64,000 bases of DNA from Prostheceraeus crozeri (lineage: Eukaryota > Platyhelminthes > Polycladida > Euryleptidae): assembly GCA_907163375.1 (NCBI GenBank), contig CAJQUW010016185.1:186001-250000 (forward strand), read 5' to 3'. The position numbers and the translations under genes were made by a program. This document shows positions 47,998-55,112 of the stretch, piece by piece (the stretch's first letter is position 1; every line of letters starts with the position of its first letter). The notes beneath the pieces were generated by a model. That model saw nothing but the letters and a program-made list of their open reading frames with translations. It was not told the origin of the DNA and ran no database searches.

Positions 47998-48239
47998 TTT
48001 TAGTATAGAAATCCAGATGATTGTTGATATAGATTGTGTAGTGTGCTATTTCTAGATTTCATGTATACATTTTTTGTAATATGATGTTATTGAATGAATG
48101 CTGTCTTCGTTTTCAACAATTGTTAATTGGCCTAGCACAGGTTGTAGTTCAGGAGTAGGAAAAGCGTGTGTAGTTAGCGGTATAATTTTTATACGAGTGA
48201 TTAAGATTGTAAATTAATCGGCTTATCGTCTCAAATCCA
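47998..48239. other. Downstream of the terminal exon
   Basis: AT-rich, no coding content; possible 3' UTR. No clear polyadenylation signal. Confidence 0.35.
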
Positions 48240-48600
48240 ATAGCGAATATAGAGCGACAAAGCAGGTGGGATACCGTATATGTAGCGATTAATCGGCCAA
48301 AATCCGATATCGGAAATAGAGCGATAAAACAGGTGGATACCGTATATGTAGCGATTAATCGGCCAAAATCCGATATCGTATATAGAGCGATAAAACAGGT
48401 GGGATACCGCATATGTAGCGATTAATCGGCCAAAATCCGATATCGGAAATAGAGCGATAAAACAGGTGGGATACCGCATATGTAGCGATTAATCGGCCAA
48501 AATCCGATATCGGAAATAGAGCGACAAAACAGGTGGATACCGCATATGTAGCGATTAATCGGCCAAAATCCGATATCGGAAATAGAGCGGAATATCAGGT
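48240..48600. repeat. 67-bp tandem array, five copies (block B inner part)
   Basis: Units with TGTAGCGATTAATCGGCC start near 48281, 48347, 48414, 48481 and 48547 (66-67 bp period). They contain, inverted, the CGCTCTATTTCCGATATCGG core shared with the 70-bp array at 37.3-37.6 kb. Minus-strand frames through the array are open only because of the period. Confidence 0.85.
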
Positions 48601-48717
48601 GCAATGCCGAGACGAATTCTCGGGCATCAGCAAGACATCGATTTTATGGGAAATCGACGCCGCGATGCCGAAACGAGATTTCATGCTTCGGCCCGATGAA
48701 ATTTTTACCACCGGGTA

Positions 48718-50126
48718 GTGGACGGATTTTGTCGAGTGAGGTGTCATTTGAAAGCTAAGAGTGAGACAAATTCACTGAAACAAACGGCTTGTTCCTATCT
48801 GTCTTCGTTTACATGTGAGACGCCATTTAAGATTTTAGGTCGGAGCTCACCTGAAAAAATCCTAAGTGTCAGAGTGACTTTGTATGGGAAAAATTAAAAA
48901 TTTTCCAAAGTGTGGAATTTCGACCTGGGACCTTTACCAAAGTTTGTTTCATCAAATTTCGCTGACCCCCCCCCCTTTGTTCTAACTTTGGTTCTAGTGG
49001 TCGGATTTTGTTCGTTCGAGTTGCATTGGAAAGAGGATGAAACACTGCTCGACCGCATTTTTCGTTGCGAGTCAATCGGAGCAGCCGTTCAAAAGTTAGA
49101 GCGGTTACAAGATTTTAGGTCGGAGCTCACCTGAAAAAATCCTAAGTGTCAGAGTGACTTTGTATGGGAAAAATTAAAAATTTTCCAAAGTGTGGAATTT
49201 CGACCTGGGACCTTTACCAAAGTTTGTTTCATCAAATTTCGCTGACCCCCCCCCCCTTTGTTCTAACTTTGGTTCTAGTGGTCGGATTTTGTTCGTTCGA
49301 GTTGCATTGGAAAGAGGATGAAACACTGCTCGACCGCATTTTTCGTTGCGAGTCAATCGGAGCAGCCGTTCAAAAGTTAGAGCGGTTACAAGATTTTAGG
49401 TCGGAGCTCACCTGAAAAAATCCTAAGTGTCAGAGTGAGCTCCGACCTAAAATCTTGTAACCGCTCTAACTTTTGAACGGCTGCTCCGATTGACTCGCAA
49501 CGAAAAATGCGGTCGAGCAGTGTTTCATCCTCTTTCCAATGCAACTCGAACGAACAAAATCCGTCCACTAGAACCAAAGTTAGAACAAAGGGGGGGGGGT
49601 CAGCGAAATTTGATGAAACAAACTTTGGTAAAGGTCCCAGGTCGAAATTCCACACTTTGGAAAATTTTTAATTTTTCCCATACAAAGTCACTCTGACACT
49701 TAGGATTTTTTCAGGTGAGCTCCGACCTAAAATCTTGTAACCGCTCTAACTTTTGAACGGCTGCTCCGATTGACTCGCAACGAAAAATGCGGTCGAGCAG
49801 TGTTTCATCCTCTTTCCAATGCAACTCGAACGAACAAAATCCGACCACTAGAACCAAAGTTAGAACAAAGGGGGGGGGTCAGCGAAATTTGATGAAACAA
49901 ACTTTGGTAAAGGTCCCAGGTCGAAATTCCACACTTTGGAAAATTTTTAATTTTTCCCATACAAAGTCACTCTGACACTTAGGATTTTTTCAGGTGAGCT
50001 CCGACCTAAAATCTTAAATGGCGTCTCACATGTAAACGAAGACAGATAGGAACAAGCCGTTTGTTTCAGTGAATTTGTCTCACTCTTAGCTTTCAAATGA
50101 CACCTCACTCGACAAAATCCGTCCAC
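48718..50126. repeat. 1.4-kb near-perfect palindrome of ~280-bp monomers, TA-flanked
   Basis: Bases up to 49407 mirror those from 49439 around a 31-base centre. Each arm has two ~280-bp monomers plus a partial one, with monomer starts near 48834 and 49113 on the left and near 49439 and 49718 on the right. Each contains an 8-10-base C/G run. The ends GTGGACGG...CCGTCCAC are flanked by TA (48716-48717, 50127-50128). Without the palindrome, the flanks would read CCGGGTAGAAGCC, which is the sequence (inverted) at about 37187-37199 in block A. Open frames inside are repeat artefacts. Confidence 0.9.
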
Positions 50127-50440
50127 TAGAAGCCAAGATCGAAGCAAGCTGTCCAGAGGGGGGGGGACGTCAGCGAAATTTGATGAAAAATGTTTTGGTA
50201 AAGGTCCCAGGTCAAAATTCGGAAGCTTTAAATTTTTCAAAATTTTCACCACACTGGAGCTCCCACACTTAGGAATTTTTTCACTTGTGGCATGTTACAT
50301 GGTCATGTGCTGACACACCAACTTCCCGTGGTCATATGAGAATGGTTGAGGTGTCATATGATAGAGAATGATGAGACAAATCGTTTGCAACAAACCGCAT
50401 GTCGCTACGATGAATACTTTCGGAGATAGAGCCATTTTAA
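50127..50440. repeat. Diverged monomers next to the virus-like element's first promoter
   Basis: 50127-50285 is a diverged monomer (GAAGCCAAGATCGAAGCAAG, G-run, GTCAGCGAAATTTGATG, ACACTTAGG). 50350-50440 resembles the left-arm segment beginning GAGGTGTCATTTGAAAG, now GAGGTGTCATATGATAG. The repeats therefore abut the TATA box at 50456 and may be terminal repeats of the virus-like element. Confidence 0.6.
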
Positions 50441-50455
50441 GTTTTCTTCCGAGCA

Positions 50456-50463
50456 TATATAAA
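50456..50463 (+). promoter_or_regulatory. TATA box (TATATAAA) of the acidic coiled-coil gene
   Basis: TATATAAA followed about 25-30 bases later by TCACTTCATC, a plausible start site. A donor CGAG|GTAAGC at 50504/50505 and acceptor CACTTCAG at 51097 predict a 593-nt 5' UTR intron ahead of the ATG at 51101. Confidence 0.65.
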
Positions 50464-51100
50464 CCCCCGACAACGCAAGTCTGATCACTTCATCGAAAGA
50501 CGAGGTAAGCGACGGTCGTCGCTCTGAGCTCCCGATATCGGGTTGCAAAGGACTCTATCTTTTGAAGTAGGCAAGCTATCTTCTTACTTCAAAGTTTGTG
50601 TGATAGAGTTTGATAGTGTCTTTACTACTGATAAAATTTTTTAAAAGTAGTATGAGTAGTAAAATGCGGAATTTTTTAAAAATTCTTAATTTTCAGTTTT
50701 TTCAAAGTTTTAACATGTAGACTAAGGTTTTCAAGTATGCTGAGTTCAAATCTGCTATCAGATTTGAAATGTAACTAAGTCTAAGGCAGCTTTGAGGGGT
50801 TGGATCCCAGCTACTGATCACTACCTTTGACTCGGCGTTCCTGTTACCACTTCGGGGCAGTGACAATGATGTCTTCAGCTGTAAAGAGCGGGTATCGGGG
50901 AAGATCTCTCACTTCCCTAGTGATCAGTACAAGGCCTTCGGGCTGTCGACGGGATCTAGTGCCACTCACTACACTCAAATCTATCATTCCTCACTAAGTG
51001 TAAAATCATTCTTTTCCGTTTTTATAAACTAGGAATCAATCGTTTGCTATCAAACGTTTACGGAATTATAATCATTGTTTTCCCCTTTTCACTTCAGAAA

Positions 51101-52317
51101 ATGGTTAACTACAACAATGCAAAGACGGCTTTTAAGCTTTGCGTCTGTTCAAAGATTTTTCGTAGCGATGCCTTTAAGAAGCATTCTTGTGCACATAAGC
51201 GAATGGTAGGGGCATTCGATACTTTTGTAGCAGCCATAATGCATCTCGCCTTGTCGAGACGCTACCGGAGTGGCATGCGAAGCACAGCAGCTGCAGTCAA
51301 CCAGAGCTGACTGAGGAGGCGAAGCAAAGTCTCTTCAGCTCAGAGTTGAAAGCTCTGGAGACTCAGTGTGCTATCGAGGCTATCACGTCAGCAAAGCCTC
51401 CCTCATCTTGTGCACCAGCAAAGGCTCTCTCGCCCACCCCGATTCTAGAGACTCAGTCTGCTGTCGAGTCTATCACGTCAGCAGAGGCTCCATCTTCTAG
51501 CGTGCCAGCAAAGGCTCTCTCACCCACTCCGATTGAGTCTTCTCCGAAGTCGAGTAAATCCTCCTCCTCCTCCTCTAGCGATGAGTCGGCTACAAGTAGC
51601 AGCGACAGTGAGGAAGAGGAGGAGGATAAAGGCTCGACGAAGGTTGACCTAGTCGAGAGTGTCTACCTCGATAGCGAGGTAGAGGCGGTGAGGGACGTTG
51701 ACCTCGATAGCGAGGTGCAGCCGGCTAAGTTATCAAGCAGTGGTGGGATTGCGGCTCAATGTCGCAACTTCATTATGCGCCCACCACTGGTTGATAACTA
51801 TGACAAGCTGAAGAATGAGTTGGAGGTGTGGAAGAGGGACTGTTTCTTCTATAAAGCGAGTTCCGAGAACCTCTCGCGAGTCACTCAGGAGCTCAAGAAG
51901 ACTCAAGCTAGTCTTTTTGAGAAAGAAGGAGAGCTCGATCGCGAGAGGTTCTCGCACCTCGCTAGTAAGGCTAAAGAAGAGCAGCTCCTCATCGAGAGAG
52001 AGAGTCAGGAGAAGGAGTTAAGAAAGATGAGGGAGGAGGTGGAAGGGCTGCGAAAGCAGTTGGGGAAGGTGGTGGCGACTAATCAGGAGCTGCACCAGCA
52101 AGTGATGAGTAGCAGTACTCGACGATCAAGTCGCCTCCACATTCCCCTTGACAAGAAAGGACGTGTGCCCGCAAGACCGCTCCTCTGTGAACGTGGCAGA
52201 GACGAGATGTGTTATAGCAGGGCTAAAAAAGGTATCGAATGCCTTCACTTTACAGATATCAAAGAGAAGCGCCCACCTGCTTCCGTCAACGAGCCGGAGG
52301 CGAAGCGGCAAGCTTGA
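51101..52317 (+). CDS. Acidic Ser-rich coiled-coil protein with N-terminal Cys/His motif
   Basis: ATG 51101 lies just after an acceptor (CTTCAG|AAAATG). The first part has a zinc-finger-like CVCSKIFRSDAFKKHSCAH. The frame must then change: from about 51199 the neighbouring frame reads IRYFCSSHNASRLVETL and continues to the stop at 52317. The main part has two ~30-residue repeats ending PAKALSPTPI, a Ser tract and Asp/Glu tract, repeated YLDSEVEAV/DLDSEVQP, a long predicted coiled coil (about 51800-52110), and a basic C-terminus. The frame change may be a one-base indel, or a weak 101-nt intron (51206-51306). Function unknown; the composition suggests a regulatory or scaffold role. Confidence 0.6.
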
Positions 52318-52337
52318 GTCCCATAGTCCTTGAATTA

Positions 52338-52481
52338 TCCCGAGAATGAACCATCGGCTCTCTTAAGGGCCACCTAGGGGCAAGACATGATAGAACCTCC
52401 ACGCGGTTTGCCCTGGGCAGTCTTCGGACTGGCGAATACTATCATTAAGTTGAATCTGCTATCAGTCAACTTGAACGTTGC
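52338..52481. repeat. Partial copy of the 530-bp direct repeat
   Basis: The first 144 bases of the repeat found at 52815 and 53699, from TCCCGAGAATGAACC to AACGTTGC, with a few changes. One change creates a stop in the minus-strand frame. It ends immediately upstream of the TATA box at 52497. Confidence 0.85.
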
Positions 52482-52496
52482 GTCACATTAGAGGGG

Positions 52497-52504
52497 TATA
52501 TAAA
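52497..52504 (+). promoter_or_regulatory. TATA box (TATATAAA) with truncated gene
   Basis: TATATAAA followed by CATTTCATTTCATTG, matching the region after the polymerase gene's TATA box. It leads directly into a fragment of the coiled-coil gene's 3' end, so its own gene body seems to have been deleted. Confidence 0.55.
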
Positions 52505-52524
52505 CCACTACCTCTCATTTCATT

Positions 52525-52602
52525 TCATTGATATCAAAGAGAAGCGACCACCTGCTTCAGTCAACTCTCCGGAGGCGTTAAGCCGCAAGCTTGAGTCCTA
52601 AG
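52525..52602 (+). pseudogene. Duplicate 3' end of the coiled-coil gene
   Basis: GATATCAAAGAGAAGCG(A/C)CCACCTGCTTC to AAGCTTGAGTCC repeats 52255-52321 with several changes, including a small insertion. It is only the last 20-odd codons, placed behind a separate promoter. Probably the remains of a paralogue or a tandem duplication with internal deletion. Confidence 0.7.
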
Positions 52603-52754
52603 TGAATTGCTAGAATAGAGGAGCCCTAAGACATTTTTTTAAATTTTGCTCGGAAGATGACAGCAATCTGCTGTCAATCCAACCCGGAAAATGGCGCCTA
52701 CAACTTTTTTTTTTCCATGGTACCACATACCAGTTAGTGACAGTGCTATCAGTG

Positions 52755-53377
52755 CTACCAGTCCTTTGACTCTCTAGCTCTATTGGTCGGGTGGAGATGA
52801 ACGGGTGATGTTACTCCCGAGAATGAACCATCGGCTCTCTTAAGGGCCACCATGGGGCAAGACATGATAGAACCTCCTCGCGGTTTGCCCTGGGCAGTCT
52901 TCGGACTGGCGAATACTATCATTAAGTTGAATCTGCTATCAGTCAACTTGAACGTTGCAAATGAAGTTCGGTGTAATACTTCCTTTCGACGGGCGTTCCT
53001 GTAAAGGGCGGCGGTGAAACCCGTAGCTATGTATACCGCAAGGGACATTCGGCAATGGTCAATCTTGTTAAACCTCTCTGCGTCATGTTTGCAAGTGATT
53101 GCCTCTGTCTCAACGTAGTATGCATTCGCGCCAGGGCGACATTTAGCCAACTGTCGAAGGTTGCCTAAAACTTTCCATTGCATACGTTATGAGAGCCATG
53201 AGTTCTACCTGTCTCTATCAATGAGACGAATTGATGAATGGAATGAAAGGGAGGATACTCACGCGCCACACGCAACATAACACACTTCTCTCTTCCGTAG
53301 TCTAACAAGCTCTTTACACATGGATCGCAGTCGATTGCTATCCCTGAAGCATTCTGATTCGCTGTTGAGCAATTCAT
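52755..53377 (-). CDS. Minus-strand frames in the direct repeat, possibly a spliced gene
   Basis: On the minus strand, ATG 53377 starts a 37-residue stretch rich in Cys (MNCSTANQNASGIAIDC, CDPCVKSLLDYGREKC) reaching a donor-like GTGAGT at about 53266, with acceptor-like GACAG near 53215. A second frame, 53183-52755, encodes a 142-residue basic protein (MQWKVLGNLRQLAKCRP, later FATFKLTDSRFNLMIVFASP). I could not find a splice that joins both in one frame. The second frame is also open in copy 2 but broken in the partial copy. Unrecognised; coding status uncertain. Confidence 0.3.
52815..53344. repeat. 530-bp direct repeat, copy 1
   Basis: Nearly identical, with the same length, to 53699-54228. 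The two copies flank the small gene at 53438. The high identity suggests a recent duplication or ongoing conversion. Confidence 0.92.
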
Positions 53378-53389
53378 TGTTGAAAACCC

Positions 53390-53397
53390 TATATAAG
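53390..53397 (+). promoter_or_regulatory. TATA box (TATATAAG)
   Basis: TATATAAG lies 41-48 bases upstream of the ATG at 53438, with TCATTCAA as a plausible initiator about 25 bases downstream. The core is symmetric (TATATA), so it could also serve the minus strand. Confidence 0.65.
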
Positions 53398-53437
53398 CCA
53401 GAAGATTGTAGCGCTTCTCATTCAATTTGAAGTCACG

Positions 53438-53689
53438 ATGGAAGCCACATCTGCCGACAACATTCCCGTCTTCATCGATGAAGACAACGCCATTCCCGAG
53501 TTCGTCATCCTCGACGAGTGGGATGAGGATGAGAAGAAGGGGAAGATCAAGAGGATCATTTGGACGGATGAGGTGTGGACTCCGAATACCACTCGCATCC
53601 GAAAGGTGTCAGATGCACCAGCACGGCTTAGGCGGTATAGGGTTTATGACAACCTAACCGTCATACCCCTTGACTATTCAAGCCAATAG
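53438..53689 (+). CDS. Small acidic protein, 83 residues
   Basis: ATG 53438 follows a TATATAAG box. The protein has an acidic first half (VFIDEDNAIPEFVILDEWDE), then a mixed-charge second half (RIRKVSDAPARLRRYRV) ending DYSSQ at 53689. No known domain. It occupies the unique 354-bp island between the two 530-bp repeats, so the pair looks like a cassette with repeats as borders. Function not inferable. Confidence 0.6.
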   Translation: MEATSADNIPVFIDEDNAIPEFVILDEWDEDEKKGKIKRIIWTDEVWTPNTTRIRKVSDAPARLRRYRVYDNLTVIPLDYSSQ

Positions 53690-53698
53690 TCAACCTAA

Positions 53699-54228
53699 TC
53701 CCGAGAATGAACCATCGGCTCTCTTAAGGGCCACCATGGGGCAAGACATGATAGAACCTCCTCGCGGTTTGCCCTGGGCAGTCTTCGGACTGGCGAATAC
53801 TATCATTAAGTTGAATCTGCTATCAGTCAACTTGAACGTTGCAAATGAAGTTCGGTGTAATACTTCCTTTCGACGGGCGTTCCTGTAAAGGGCGGCGGTG
53901 AAACCCGTAGCTATGTATACCGCAAGGGACATTCGGCAATGGTCAATCTTGTTAAACCTCTCTGCGTCATGTTTGCAAGTGATTGCCTCTGTCTCAACGT
54001 AGTATGCATTCGCGCCGGGGCGACATTTAGCCAACTGTCGAAGGTTGCCTAAAAGTTTCCATTGCATACGTTATGAGAGCCATGAGTTCTACCTGTCTCT
54101 ATCAATGAGACGAATTGATGAATGGAATGAAAGGGAGGACACTCACGCGCCACACGCAACATAACACACTTCTCTCTTCCATAGTCTAACAAGCTCTTTA
54201 CACATGGATCGCAGTCGATTGCTATCCC
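53699..54228. repeat. 530-bp direct repeat, copy 2
   Basis: Matches 52815-53344 over its whole length with only a handful of single-base differences. It contains the minus-strand frame 54067-53690, which is the counterpart of 53183-52755. Confidence 0.92.
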
Positions 54229-54428
54229 AAAATCATGTAAGCTATCTTAATTTTATTTAACACTATTTCATCTACCATTATCACCCATATGAAATGTTAT
54301 AAGATTTGCAAGTTAAACTAAGCGTGCTACTATTTCCAAATGAAAAAGTATACATGGTTAAATTATTCACTAAAGCCCCATTCAAGTAAGTCAGTATGAA
54401 AGCAAAGATAATACGAAATAAACATTTA
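54229..54428. other. AT-rich spacer
   Basis: No gene. AATAAA on the minus strand near 54420 is a likely polyadenylation signal for the gene at 54429-54866. Confidence 0.4.
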
Positions 54429-54866
54429 TTATGGCATGTATTTTAAAAGGTCTTCATCGTCAATATCGTCCCAGAGTCTGACTTCACATAGATCACAAAA
54501 ACAGTTGAGCTGCTTTAAACGTTCTTCTGCAGCGTCCCTCACTTTCTCAATGTACGCCCACTCCGCCACGGTTCGCGGTTGGGAGTTAGGGGTGTACCAC
54601 TCCCATATTTGATGCAAGTGCGACTTGCTGGTCATCTCCATCACCCCTTCGGCATCATATTGTAAATATTTCCACCGTATGCCTGTTAGGTCGGGCAACT
54701 CCTCTTCATCATCCTCCGATAATGATAACTTTCGTATATTGTCCAGATTGTATGTCTTCTCCACCTTCGCCTTTCTTGGTGCATTTGGTGTAACGAGCAC
54801 CTTTGCTGATGTGCATGGAGAGGAGAACTCCAATGCGGTATTTGGTGTTGTTGGAGGACTTGTCAT
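54429..54866 (-). CDS. Small protein with Thr/Pro N-terminus and acidic patches, 145 residues
   Basis: ATG at 54866. The N-terminus is Thr/Pro/Ser-rich (MTSPPTTPNTALEF), followed by a basic stretch (APRKAKVEK), an acidic stretch (SLSEDDEEELPDLTGIRW), a helical middle with EWAYIEKVRDAAEERLKQL, two Cys pairs (NCFCDLCEV) and an acidic end (DDIDDEDLLKYMP). Possible small zinc-binding site at CFCDLC. No family recognised. Transcribed divergently from the polymerase gene, with a reverse-strand CCAAT box in the shared 245-bp region. Confidence 0.65.
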   Translation of the reverse strand: MTSPPTTPNTALEFSSPCTSAKVLVTPNAPRKAKVEKTYNLDNIRKLSLSEDDEEELPDLTGIRWKYLQYDAEGVMEMTSKSHLHQIWEWYTPNSQPRTVAEWAYIEKVRDAAEERLKQLNCFCDLCEVRLWDDIDDEDLLKYMP

Positions 54867-54979
54867 GTTGTCTTTGAAATGCTGACTTTGAATAATGATA
54901 ACTTTAACATTTTTCTAATTCTAAAGTATAAACAAGCAGCCAATCAGAATGAACATCCAATGAATGAAGAGAATGAAAG

Positions 54980-54987
54980 TATATAAG
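54980..54987 (+). promoter_or_regulatory. TATA box (TATATAAG) of the polymerase gene
   Basis: TATATAAG lies about 130 bases upstream of the ATG at 55113, followed by CATTCATGTCATTTCATTT, similar to the sequence after the box at 52497. Confidence 0.7.
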
Positions 54988-55112
54988 CAAAGTGACATTC
55001 ATGTCATTTCATTTAATCTGTGAATCATACAAGTGACGAATTCTCTACGAATTCTGCTATTATTTGACATATTAATTGAGTGTCTCTATCTTATTGACAT
55101 CATTTCATTAAA

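Noticed and set aside
48149..48604. Overlapping minus-strand open frames with repeated FYRSISDIGFWPINRYI-like peptides
   Set aside because: They follow the 66-67-bp tandem array; stop-free frames result from the periodicity.
48869..50252. Several 60-100-residue frames, same proteins on both strands
   Set aside because: They mirror each other because of the palindrome and have no start, promoter or domain logic.
53690..54067. 125-residue minus frame as an independent gene
   Set aside because: Second copy of the repeat frame; near identity gives no evidence of coding selection, so it is only noted under the repeats.
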